The position numbers and the translations under genes were made by a program. DNA of 64,000 nucleotides, taken from Sinorhizobium shofinae. Lineage in GTDB: Bacteria; Pseudomonadota; Alphaproteobacteria; Rhizobiales; Rhizobiaceae. Location of the stretch: the NCBI GenBank assembly GCA_001704765.1, contig MBFK01000094.1, forward strand, positions 21,828 to 85,827, in the 5' to 3' direction. The stretch's first letter is position 1; every line of letters starts with the position of its first letter. Below are positions 20,306-31,664 of the stretch, one piece after another. The notes under the pieces are model-generated. The model was not told where the DNA came from, searched no databases, and saw nothing but the letters and a program-made list of their open reading frames with translations.

Positions 20306-20583
20306 TCGATCACCTCGCCGCGCATAAGGAATTTCGCGAAGGCGATCGAGGAGGCGAAACCGATCAGCGCGATGATCAGCGCCGTCTCGAAATAGATCGT
20401 GTTGGCCGTGCGAATGCCGAAGGCGAGCAACATCAGCATGGCGTTGATGTAGAGCGTGTCGAGCCCGAGGATGCGGTCCTGGGCGCGCGGCCCCTTGATG
20501 ATCCGGTAGAGTGCGAAGGCCATCGCCAATGCGAGCATGACCTGTGCAAGCAGGATCGACCAGACGATTGCAAGCTCGATCAT
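20302..20583 (-). CDS. phaF: Cation/H+ antiporter subunit F
   Basis: 93 residues, three membrane segments. Family text: MALAMAFALYRIIKGPRAQDRILGLDTLYINAM, in which the Arg-Ile-x-GP...DR stretch and a conserved Asp are diagnostic of MnhF/PhaF. It overlaps both neighbours by four bases (ATGA junctions with phaE and phaG), so E, F and G are translated as a coupled set. Expected in the inner membrane as part of the small E-F-G module. Confidence 0.9.
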   Translation of the reverse strand: MIELAIVWSILLAQVMLALAMAFALYRIIKGPRAQDRILGLDTLYINAMLMLLAFGIRTANTIYFETALIIALIGFASSIAFAKFLMRGEVIE

Positions 20584-21065
20584 TTAAGTACCTCCTTCAG
20601 TCCTGCTGCGTAGCGCTTGACCGTTCGCCGCCAGAGATCCTCGTTCTCGATATCGAGCACATGCAGGAGCAAGTTCTTCTGACGCCTGTCATATTCGAGC
20701 CAGGCGGTGCCGGGGGTTGCAGTCAGGATGCAGGCGAGCAGGGCCAGCGCGTTCTCATTCTCCAGATCCACATCAACGGTCATGAAACCGGAATTTGTCG
20801 GTGTGCGTCGGGCCCGCAGGATGGTCCCGGCGACCGCGACATTCGAGCGAATGATGTCGGCGGCGACGACAAGGCTGAAGCTTCCGATCTGCCGCAGGCG
20901 GTGGAGGCGCGATTGGGTCGGCTGCAGCTTCACCGTGACCCAGCCGAGAAGCGTGCTCAGGACGACGCCAACGACGATGGAACCGGGCGCCGCTGACTGG
21001 TTCAAGAGCAGCCACATGACCAAGAGGGCAATCAAGAGCAGCGGGTAAGGAAACCAGGCGCGCAT
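20580..21065 (-). CDS. phaE: Cation/H+ antiporter subunit E
   Basis: 161 residues. Two or three membrane segments at the N-terminus (YPLLLIALLVMWLLLNQSAA, SIVVGVVLSTLLGWVTVKL), then the MnhE domain with the conserved cytoplasmic text LACILTATPGTAWLEYDRR. It starts two bases after the phaD stop. Subunit E is required for assembly of Mrp-type antiporters in characterised systems. Confidence 0.9.
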   Translation of the reverse strand: MRAWFPYPLLLIALLVMWLLLNQSAAPGSIVVGVVLSTLLGWVTVKLQPTQSRLHRLRQIGSFSLVVAADIIRSNVAVAGTILRARRTPTNSGFMTVDVDLENENALALLACILTATPGTAWLEYDRRQKNLLLHVLDIENEDLWRRTVKRYAAGLKEVLK

Positions 21066-21067
21066 CT

Positions 21068-22687
21068 CTATTGGCCTCCCGCTCTTGGCGCGGAAAGGAC
21101 CCGCTCGCTGTGGACGAGAGGGGCGAGCAGATCGTCGGCGGTTGCCTGCATATAGCGCATCGCGGGACCGGCCTGGAGGCTCAGGAAGACGCAGGCGCCG
21201 AGCAGGACGGCAACAGGCGTAATCTCGATGACGACGACCCGCGGTATGGTCCCCTCGATCGAAGCCCAGAAGGTCCGGATGCCAACCCGGTTCATGGCGA
21301 TCATGGCGGCGAGACCCGAAAGGATGAGCAGCGCCACATAGGTCCAGTCGGCGGTAGAGATCGCGCTGGCCTGGTTTGCCGCCGGCAAGTCGAAGAGCCC
21401 GCGCAGCAGCGCGAATTTGGCAATGAAGCCCGAAAGTGGCGGCAGGCCCGACAGGAGAACGGCGCAGAGGCAGAAGCAGAGCCCGAGAATGGCAATCGTG
21501 CCCGGAATGGCGACGCCCACTTCCTCCTCTTCTTCATCCTCATCGAAGTCGCCATAGGCTTCCATCGTCACCGCCAGAACGTCGGCGCCGGCGTCGCGGC
21601 CGCGTTCGACGAGTTCGATAAGCAGGAAGAAAGCGGCAATCGTCAGCGTCGAGCTGACAAGATAGAGGAGGGCGCCGGCGAGCATTTCCGGTCGCCCAAG
21701 GCCGATCGCCGCAAGCAGCGTTCCGGAAGAGACGAGCACCGAATAGGCCGCGAGCCGTCCCATTGCCTGCGAAGCAAGCACGCCGATGGTGCCGAAGGAA
21801 ATCGTCAGCATGCCGCCGGTCAGAAGCCAGTCCTGCCCGAAACCGGCCGATGCGCCCGCCGCGGTGCCGAAGACGAGCATATGCAGGCGGAGGATGACAT
21901 AGATGCCGACCTTCGTCAGAATGGCGAAGACGGCGGCGACCGGCGGCGTGGCCGCCGCGTAGGCGGTCGGCAGCCAGAAGCTCAACGGCCACATGCCCGC
22001 CTTCACGAGAAAGGCGACGCCCAGCACTGCGGCGCCGGTTTCGACGAGCCGCCGACTTTCCGGTGCGAGCGTGGCGAGCTTCGCAGCGAGATGCGCCATG
22101 TTGAGCGTGCCGGTGGCACCGTAGATCAGGCTGACGCCGATCAGGAACAGCGACGAGGCGGCGAGATTGATGGCGACGTAGTGCAGCCCGGCTTTGACGC
22201 GCAACGGCCCGGAGCCGTGCAGAAGCAGGCCGTAGGAGGCGGCGAGCATCATCTCGAAGAAGACGAAGAGATTGAACAGGTCGCCCGTCAGGAAGGCGCC
22301 GTTGAGACCGGCGACGAGCAACTGGAACAGCGAGTGGAAATGGTGTCCGGCCGTGTGCCAGCGCGCCATCGAATAGACCTGGGCGGCGAGCGCCAGGCCG
22401 CTCGCGAGGCAGAGCATCAGCGCCGACAGGCGGTCGAGGACGAGGACGATGCCGAACGGCGCGGGCCAATTGCCGAGCTGGTAGACGCCGGCGCCCGGCG
22501 GGCTGCCTTCGCCTGCCGCGGCAAGGCGCATCAGTATCATCGTGACGATGAAGACGATGAGCGTGGATGCGAAGCCGATGGCCCCCTTCAGCGTCCGGTC
22601 GCGCTCGTCGATCGGGATCAGCACCGCCGCGACGGCGAGCGGCAGCAGGACCGGCAGGATCAGGAGGTGGTGCAACCAATCAGTCAC
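21068..22687 (-). CDS. phaD: Cation/H+ antiporter subunit D (NuoN/MrpD-like)
   Basis: 539 residues, about 14 membrane segments, belonging to the complex I antiporter-like family. Characteristic: LFVFFEMMLAASYGLLLHG, AGMWPLSFWLPTAYAAATPPVAAVFA and LSGLPPLSGFIAKFALLRG, with the buried Glu and Lys needed for proton transfer. GTG at 22687 is chosen because it overlaps the phaC stop and begins TDWLHHLLILPVLLPLAV; the ATG at 22714 lies inside phaC. A highly acidic stretch (GDFDEDEEEEEVG, about residues 379-391) sits in a loop between membrane segments. Confidence 0.9.
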   Translation of the reverse strand: MTDWLHHLLILPVLLPLAVAAVLIPIDERDRTLKGAIGFASTLIVFIVTMILMRLAAAGEGSPPGAGVYQLGNWPAPFGIVLVLDRLSALMLCLASGLALAAQVYSMARWHTAGHHFHSLFQLLVAGLNGAFLTGDLFNLFVFFEMMLAASYGLLLHGSGPLRVKAGLHYVAINLAASSLFLIGVSLIYGATGTLNMAHLAAKLATLAPESRRLVETGAAVLGVAFLVKAGMWPLSFWLPTAYAAATPPVAAVFAILTKVGIYVILRLHMLVFGTAAGASAGFGQDWLLTGGMLTISFGTIGVLASQAMGRLAAYSVLVSSGTLLAAIGLGRPEMLAGALLYLVSSTLTIAAFFLLIELVERGRDAGADVLAVTMEAYGDFDEDEEEEEVGVAIPGTIAILGLCFCLCAVLLSGLPPLSGFIAKFALLRGLFDLPAANQASAISTADWTYVALLILSGLAAMIAMNRVGIRTFWASIEGTIPRVVVIEITPVAVLLGACVFLSLQAGPAMRYMQATADDLLAPLVHSERVLSAPRAGGQ

Positions 22688-23029
22688 CGCGCGGTGGCTC
22701 CCTTCCGTCGACATGGTCGGTGCCGGTGAAGCCGCGCGAAACGAGCAGCACGACGAGGAAGAGCGCGGTCATGGCGAAACCGATGACGATCGCGGTCAGA
22801 ACGAGGGCCTGCGGAACGGGGTCGGTGTAGCGCAATAGGTCGCCCACGCCGCCCGGCTCGAGCACCGGCGGGGCGTTTACCCGCAGCCTCCCCATGCTGA
22901 AGATGAAGAGATTGACCGCATAGGAGAGCAGCGAAAGCCCGATGACCACCTGATAGGTTCGCGGTCTCAGGAGAAGATAGATGCCCGATGCGGCCAGTGC
23001 GCCGATGCCGGCGGAGAGAATGAGCTCCA

Positions 23030-23030
<1 letters not shown>
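22680..23030 (-). CDS. phaC: Cation/H+ antiporter subunit C (NuoK/MrpC-like)
   Basis: 116 residues with three membrane segments. Text: GIYLLLRPRTYQVVIGLSLLSYAVNLFIFSMG and DPVPQALVLTAIVIGFAMTALFL, the NuoK-like core with its conserved Asp-Pro-x-PQALVLTAIVI. The ATG at 23030 overlaps the phaAB stop by one base (TAATG), which settles the start although the frame stays open upstream. The tail after residue 100 is hydrophilic and variable. Confidence 0.92.
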
Positions 23031-25942
<2,912 letters not shown>

Positions 25943-26201
25943 TTTTTCCGCGTATTCGATCGTTTGGCCCTCTCGGTCTGGGTATATCGGAAATGGAACC
26001 GATGGTTCCGGAGGGGCAGCCGCCGAAGCAACCGTCGCCGACAATGCCCGGATCATCCGCGAAGCGGCAGAGGCATATGTTTTTATGACTTTTTTCCGGT
26101 CGACTGCCAAGCCTTTCGGGACAGAAAAACGCGCCGATCCGTCGGGTCACGGAGTGCCCTGCAGCCAGAGCGCCGCGTTCCCGAATGGCGGACCGGCAAG
26201 C

Positions 26202-28919
26202 TCAGGCGGCGCGCCACTTCTGCTCGAAAACGAAGGTCGCGAGATCATTGGCGCTCATCGGCCGGGCGAAGGCATAGCCCTGCAGCCCATGACAGCCGAG
26301 CTGCTTGAGAATGGCGGCGTGTTCGCGCGTCTCGACACCCTCGGCGATCACTTCGATGCCGAGCGAGGTCCCGATATCGATGATCGATTCGACGAGCCGG
26401 CGTTGCTGGGGCGACTCGAGAATCGGCAATATCAGTTGCCGGTCGATCTTCAGGCGCCGCGGCGTCAGCTTCAGCAGGCTGAGGATGGAGGCATAGCCCG
26501 TGCCGAAATCGTCGATCTCGATGTCGATGCCCAGTTCCTTGATGCGTCTGATGTTCAACAGCAGCGTTATGTCGTTCTCGTCGAAGGAGATCGATTCGAG
26601 CAATTCGAAGGAAAGCCGCCCTTCGGGTATCCGCATCTGCTCGAGCCGTTCGATCAGCCCCTCGTCGCGCAGGCGCGAATAGGAGAGGTTGACGGAGACC
26701 TTGGGTATGCGGATGCCGTTTGCCTCCCAGCGGCAGATCTGGAACAGCGCCTGTTCCAGGATCGCCTGGTCGATGGCCGCGACAACGTTGATGTCTTCGG
26801 CAGTCTTCAGGAAGGCATGCGGCCCGATGAGCCCCTTGGTGGGGTGGTCCCATCGCGCCAGCGCTTCGACGCCGATGACCTCCAGGGATGACGGACAGAA
26901 CTGGGGCTGGAAATGTGCGACGAATTCGTTCTGCTCGAGACCGCGAAGGATCTCGTCGGCGGTCTGCTTTGTCTGGAACACGGCGGTCTTGAGCGCGCCG
27001 GTAAAGGTTTCGTGCCTGTTGCGGCCACGCCTTTTCGCCTCGTAGAGCGCGATATCGGCGTTGACGAGAATCTGCGAGAGCTCGTCGGTCGCTGCGGCCT
27101 GGGCGGCAATGCCGATGCTGACGCCGATCCGGCATTCCTGGTCCTTGTAGCGGACCGGCGTGCTCATTGCCTCGATGATGCTCGAGGCCAGCGCCGCATC
27201 TTCCTCGGTGCTGCCGCCTGCGCGGATGATGACGAACTCGTCGCCGCCGATCCGCGCGACGAAGTCGCTCTCGCGCGCGCTCGCGCGCAGCAGTCCGGCG
27301 GCGTGCCTGAGAATTTCGTCGCCCGCCGCATGGCCCATCGTGTCGTTGATCTGCTTGAAGCGGTCGAGGTCGATATGGAAGACACTGACCCTTTCCCGGA
27401 CGTCGAATTGCCGGGCGCGGTCCGCGAGGATCTGGTCGAGGAAGCGGCGGTTCGGCAGGCCTGTCAGAGGGTCGTGCAGTGCATTGAATTCCATCCGATG
27501 CCGCGCGGCCTCCAGCTCGGCGCTGTGCGCCTCGGCGAGACGCTTGGCTTCCGAAAGTCTCGCCCGCGTTTCGACGTCAGCCGTCACGTCCCAGTTGACG
27601 CCGACGATCTTCCTGCTGCAGCCCGCGCCGATGTGGATCGAGCCGATGGCGCGGATGTGGCGGATCTCGCCGCCGGGCAGCCGAATGCGGAATTCGGAGT
27701 TGTAGGCGCCGCCGCTTCCGACCGTCTCCGCGTATTCCGCCTCGGCGCGAGCGAGATCGTCGGGATGCAGCGAGTCTTTCCAGTCGTCGTAGATTTCGCG
27801 AACGGATGAGCCGACGCCGTAAAGCTCCTTCATGCGGCTGTCCCACAGCAGCCTGCCGGTGTCGATATCGAGTTCCCAGATGCCGATCTTGGAGGTGTCG
27901 AGCGCAATCTTCAGGCAATGCGAAAGCTCCAGAAGTTGATCCTTGCTCTGCCTAAGGGCCCGCATGTTTTGCTGGCGCTCGGTCGTCAGGTGTCCGGTGA
28001 CGATCATCGGAACGACGATCGTCAGGCCGCCGAGCAGGATCAGCAGGCGGACCTGCCAGGCATTCTCCGACGTCGTCGGCCAGCCGCCCTTCGGTATCGC
28101 CGCAATCCGCCAGGAGCCGCCCGGCAGCGTCACGTCCATCTCCACCGGAGCCTTGTCGAAGATCGCCGGATCGCCGAAGAAAATCGCGCCATTGCGACCC
28201 TGACCATCACGGCCGGCGATAGCGATCTCGATGCCGAGCGTCGATGAGACGAGGCCGCTGTCGCGATAGAGCTGGTCGATATCGATGACCGCCGACACCA
28301 GGCCCCAGAACCGCTTGTTGCCGCCGGTATCGGTCGTCAACGGAAACCGGCCGATCAAACCACGGCCGCCCTGGACGAGATCGACCGGGCCGGCGAGCAC
28401 CAACGTGCCCGTCTCCATCACGCGCATTGCCGTGGCGCGCTGCTTCTCGTTCTTGCGGTAGTCGAGTCCGATGGCCTTTTCGTTCCCCGACACCGGATAG
28501 ACCATGGAAACCACCAGGTCGGGCGCGGCTGCCAGGTTACGCAGTTGCGATCGCTCGCTGAAGATGCTTTGCGCGAGCTCGCTGAAACGCGGCTGTCGCA
28601 TGTCCGGCTCGGTCGCGATCGTGCCTATCAGGCCTCGAACGAGCTGAATATTGCCGTTGATACAGGTCTCCAGCTTGGAGCGGATCGGATTCAATTCGTC
28701 GGCCACGACCGAACGCAAGCGGGCATCCGAAATGGTCCGGTTCTGATTGTCGGCGAGAACGCCGGCAAGCAGAACGACGAAGGTCGCGATCATCGCCGGC
28801 AGATAATTGGGCGTCAGAAACCGCGAAAGCCGGGATCTGCCAAGGTTTTGAGTATTAATTTCTGGCACAAGACGACCCTGCGGATGCGGACTTCGAGATA
28901 GACAGGCCGAATATTCCAA
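26202..28919 (-). CDS. Membrane-bound CHASE-PAS-GGDEF-EAL cyclic-di-GMP enzyme
   Basis: 905 residues. An N-terminal membrane segment (LPAMIATFVVLLAGVLA), a periplasmic CHASE-type sensor (about 45-280, including FWGLVSAVIDIDQLYRDSGL), a second membrane segment (LLILLGGLTIVVPMIVTG), a PAS/PAC domain (about 330-450), GGDEF (about 470-625) and EAL (about 655-900). RIGGDEF is intact and an RESD inhibitory site lies five residues before it. EALARW, NLSYSRL, EIDDFGTGYA and AEGVETR make the EAL domain look catalytic as well, so it may both make and break c-di-GMP. The start is TTG after TTAAGGAGAGG; GTG at residue 18 is an alternative. It lies upstream of phaAB on the same strand, separated by 259 bases. 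Confidence 0.85.
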   Translation of the reverse strand: MEYSACLSRSPHPQGRLVPEINTQNLGRSRLSRFLTPNYLPAMIATFVVLLAGVLADNQNRTISDARLRSVVADELNPIRSKLETCINGNIQLVRGLIGTIATEPDMRQPRFSELAQSIFSERSQLRNLAAAPDLVVSMVYPVSGNEKAIGLDYRKNEKQRATAMRVMETGTLVLAGPVDLVQGGRGLIGRFPLTTDTGGNKRFWGLVSAVIDIDQLYRDSGLVSSTLGIEIAIAGRDGQGRNGAIFFGDPAIFDKAPVEMDVTLPGGSWRIAAIPKGGWPTTSENAWQVRLLILLGGLTIVVPMIVTGHLTTERQQNMRALRQSKDQLLELSHCLKIALDTSKIGIWELDIDTGRLLWDSRMKELYGVGSSVREIYDDWKDSLHPDDLARAEAEYAETVGSGGAYNSEFRIRLPGGEIRHIRAIGSIHIGAGCSRKIVGVNWDVTADVETRARLSEAKRLAEAHSAELEAARHRMEFNALHDPLTGLPNRRFLDQILADRARQFDVRERVSVFHIDLDRFKQINDTMGHAAGDEILRHAAGLLRASARESDFVARIGGDEFVIIRAGGSTEEDAALASSIIEAMSTPVRYKDQECRIGVSIGIAAQAAATDELSQILVNADIALYEAKRRGRNRHETFTGALKTAVFQTKQTADEILRGLEQNEFVAHFQPQFCPSSLEVIGVEALARWDHPTKGLIGPHAFLKTAEDINVVAAIDQAILEQALFQICRWEANGIRIPKVSVNLSYSRLRDEGLIERLEQMRIPEGRLSFELLESISFDENDITLLLNIRRIKELGIDIEIDDFGTGYASILSLLKLTPRRLKIDRQLILPILESPQQRRLVESIIDIGTSLGIEVIAEGVETREHAAILKQLGCHGLQGYAFARPMSANDLATFVFEQKWRAA

Positions 28920-28968
28920 CCTCTCCTTAACAATTCTTCATTTGGAATCGCTGAAATAGTCGAGAGCG

Positions 28969-30582
28969 CTAGCTGCTTATCCCGATCATCGCCTGCAGGG
29001 TCTCCAGCCTGTCGGCCTCCCGCGGCAGCTTGTCCAGTCTCAGCCGGGCGATGCGCGGGAAGCGCATGGCGACGCCCGATTTGTGGCGGGTCGAGCGGTT
29101 CAGTCCTTCGAAAGCCACCTCGACGACAAAGCCGGCGTCCGGTTCAGCACGGACCGCCCGTACCGGGCCGAAGCGCTCGACCGTGTTGTCGCGCACGAAC
29201 CGGTCGAGCACCTCGAGTTCGGCGTCGGTAAAGCCGAAATAGGCCTTACCGACAGGCACCAGGGTCGTGCCGCCTTCTGCCTCCGTCCAGACGCCGAAGG
29301 TGAAATCCGAATAGTAGCTCGAGCGCTTGCCATGGCCGCGCTGCGCATACATCAGCACCGCGTCGATGTTGAACGGCGCGCGCTTCCACTTGAACCATGG
29401 ACCTTTCATCCGCCCGGCCAGATAGGGCGAGTCGAGCCTCTTCAGCATGATGCCTTCGATGACCGGATCCGGTGGGTCCGAGCGCAGGCGGTCCAGGTCC
29501 TCCCAGGTCGAGAAAGGGACGAGCGGCGACAGGTCGAAATGCTGCGGCGAAGCGGCGTCGATGAGGGCCGCCAAGGCTTCGCGACGGGCGTGGAAAGGTT
29601 CTGGCCGCATGTCGCGCTCGCCCGAAAAGAGGATGTCGTAACCGCGAATGAAGGCCGGGTAGTCCTCCAGCAGCTTGCGGTTGACGGTCTTTCGATTGAG
29701 CCGCTGCTGCAGGTCCCCGAATGTGGCTGTGGCGCGGTTGGTGCGCATCGTTCCGCCGACCAGCAACTCGCCGTCGATCACGCCGGCGATATCGGCGGCC
29801 TCGATGATTTCCGGAAAGGCGCCGGATATCTCGTCGCCGCTGCGTGAATAGAGCCGCCGCACGCCGCCAATATTGGCCAGCTGGACGCGGATGCCGTCCC
29901 ATTTCCATTCGGCGGCGAAGTCGGCCGGATCCAGTCCTTCAAGGTCGCCCTCGCCGATCGGGGTGGCCAGCATCACGGAGTGAAAGACGGCCGGCGTGGT
30001 GAGAACGGGCATCTCCGCTTCGCCGGAAAGCCAAAGAAAAAGCGGCAGATAGGGCGGCGAAAGCCCGTGCCAAAGCGTTTCTATCTCGCCGATGTCCTTG
30101 CCGCCCATGTCGGCCAGCGCCTGTTTGGCGAGCCGCGCCGAGACACCGATCCTCAAGCCGCCGGTTACGAGCTTCAGAAAGGCGAAGCGGCCGGCGGTGT
30201 CGAGCCGGTCGAGCATGTCGCGGACGAGCGACCGGACCTCGGAACGCCCCGCCCTCTGAAGCCGCTCGATAACCTCCCCGAGTGGAATGTCCGCAGGAAC
30301 GATCCCCTCCGGCGGCTCCCAGGCCAGGGAAACCGTTTCGGCGAGATCGCCGACATAATCATAGGAGTAGTGGAATAGCACCTCGTCCATGCGCTCGAGC
30401 AGCAGGTCGCGGATCAATGCCGGTTTCACCGTGTTGAGCGAAAGCGTCCCGGCGATCGCCGCGAGCGCATAGCCGCGACTCGGGTCGGGGGTGCTGCGGA
30501 AATAGTCGGCGAGCAGCCGTATCTTGGCGTTTCGCTGGGGCGTCAGGACGAGGCGGCCGAGCAGTTCGGCGAAGGCTTTCAT
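28969..30582 (-). CDS. ATP-dependent DNA ligase (bacterial ligase of the exonuclease-associated type)
   Basis: 537 residues. An N-terminal DNA-binding domain (about 1-200), an adenylation domain with the nucleotidyl-acceptor Lys227 in AEWKWDGIRVQ, SRSGDEISGAFPEI, VIDGELLVG and EGIMLKRLDSPYLAGR, then an OB-fold domain. It seals nicks with ATP, unlike the essential NAD+-dependent LigA. It lies three bases after a metallo-beta-lactamase exonuclease gene. This pairing is known from bacterial clusters that also carry an Lhr-like helicase and a PdeM-type phosphoesterase; those two are not in this window. No Ku or LigD polymerase/phosphoesterase domain is present, so it is not classical end-joining LigD. 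Confidence 0.92.
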   Translation of the reverse strand: MKAFAELLGRLVLTPQRNAKIRLLADYFRSTPDPSRGYALAAIAGTLSLNTVKPALIRDLLLERMDEVLFHYSYDYVGDLAETVSLAWEPPEGIVPADIPLGEVIERLQRAGRSEVRSLVRDMLDRLDTAGRFAFLKLVTGGLRIGVSARLAKQALADMGGKDIGEIETLWHGLSPPYLPLFLWLSGEAEMPVLTTPAVFHSVMLATPIGEGDLEGLDPADFAAEWKWDGIRVQLANIGGVRRLYSRSGDEISGAFPEIIEAADIAGVIDGELLVGGTMRTNRATATFGDLQQRLNRKTVNRKLLEDYPAFIRGYDILFSGERDMRPEPFHARREALAALIDAASPQHFDLSPLVPFSTWEDLDRLRSDPPDPVIEGIMLKRLDSPYLAGRMKGPWFKWKRAPFNIDAVLMYAQRGHGKRSSYYSDFTFGVWTEAEGGTTLVPVGKAYFGFTDAELEVLDRFVRDNTVERFGPVRAVRAEPDAGFVVEVAFEGLNRSTRHKSGVAMRFPRIARLRLDKLPREADRLETLQAMIGISS

Positions 30583-30585
30583 CCG

Positions 30586-31596
30586 TCATTCTCCCTCGTC
30601 GTCGTAACCGACGAGATGGAGCGGGCGCGCCGGGATCCCCTCCAATTCGCACCAGCGCACCAGCGCCTCCTCGCGGCCATGTGTCACCCAGACCTCGGCC
30701 GGAGCGATTTCGCGTATGGTGCTGGTCAGTTCAGCCCAGTCGCAATGGTCGGAGATGACGAGCGGCAGTTCGACGCCACGCTGCTTGGCGCGCTGGCGAA
30801 TGAGCATCCATCCGGACGCGAAGACGGCGACGGGATCGGCGAACCGGCGCGCCCAGCGGTCGGAAAAGGCCGAAGGCGGGCCGATCACGATGCCGCCGGC
30901 GAAATCCGGCCTCGTGTCGCCGGCAATAGTAGCCGGGCGGATATCGCCGAGGTCGATCCCCTCGGCCTGGTAGTACTCGCAGAGTTTCGCGAGCGCGCCG
31001 TGGATATGGATCGGCTCGTCGTAGCCCTGCTGGCGAAGCAGCGCGATGAGCCTCTGCGCCTTGCCGAGCGCGTAAGCGCCGACGACGTGGGCGCGTTCAG
31101 GAAACTGCTCCAGCGATGCGAGAAACCGGGCGGTCTCCGACCTGTCATCGGGATGGTGAAAGACCGGCAGGCCGAACGTCGCTTCGGTAATGAAGACATC
31201 GCAGGAGACCGGCTCGAACGGCCGGCAGGTCGGGTCGGAGCGCCGCTTATAGTCGCCGGAAACGACGATCCGCTTTCCAGCCGCCTCGACCGAGATCTGG
31301 GCGGAGCCGAGCACATGACCGGCCGGATGGAAGCAGACCCGCACGCCGTTGATCGTGATCGTTTCGCCGAGGCTGGCCACTTCGCTTTCGCCGCAAAAGG
31401 CGTCACCGTAGCGGATGCGCATGATGTCCAGTGTTTCGCGTGTCGCGAGCACGCGGCCATGTCCGGCGCGGGCATGATCGGCATGGCCATGCGTGATGAG
31501 CGCCCTTTCGACCGGCTGTACCGGGTCGATATAGAAGTCTCCCCTCTCGCAATAGAGCCCCTTCTGGGCGGGATAGAGCAACGTCTCGGGCTTCAT
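30586..31596 (-). CDS. Ligase-associated DNA exonuclease, metallo-beta-lactamase/beta-CASP family
   Basis: 336 residues. The metal-binding motif THGHADHARAGH and further ligands in FHPAGHVLGSAQISVE, SGDYKRRSD and LVISDHCDWAEL show a beta-CASP-type nuclease, in the family sometimes named 'mRNA 3'-end processing factor' but recognised as a partner of ATP-dependent ligases. It probably trims DNA ends before ligation. It is cotranscribed with the ligase just downstream, with three bases between them. The C-terminal VTHGREEALVRWCELEGIPA is family text. Substrate assignment rests on the gene pairing. Confidence 0.88.
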   Translation of the reverse strand: MKPETLLYPAQKGLYCERGDFYIDPVQPVERALITHGHADHARAGHGRVLATRETLDIMRIRYGDAFCGESEVASLGETITINGVRVCFHPAGHVLGSAQISVEAAGKRIVVSGDYKRRSDPTCRPFEPVSCDVFITEATFGLPVFHHPDDRSETARFLASLEQFPERAHVVGAYALGKAQRLIALLRQQGYDEPIHIHGALAKLCEYYQAEGIDLGDIRPATIAGDTRPDFAGGIVIGPPSAFSDRWARRFADPVAVFASGWMLIRQRAKQRGVELPLVISDHCDWAELTSTIREIAPAEVWVTHGREEALVRWCELEGIPARPLHLVGYDDEGE

Positions 31597-31664
31597 GACA
31601 ACAAAGATAGCTGGCGGGGGCGACTCTGCCAGCTATCCGGGCAAGTTTTTCCAAGGCTAACGCC

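Noticed and set aside
21071..22729. A 552-codon open frame on the plus strand opposite phaD
   Set aside because: Its translation has low-complexity Glu/Arg/His-rich text without any domain and it mirrors phaD, whose membrane-protein sequence is unmistakable. High GC codon use leaves such antisense frames open.
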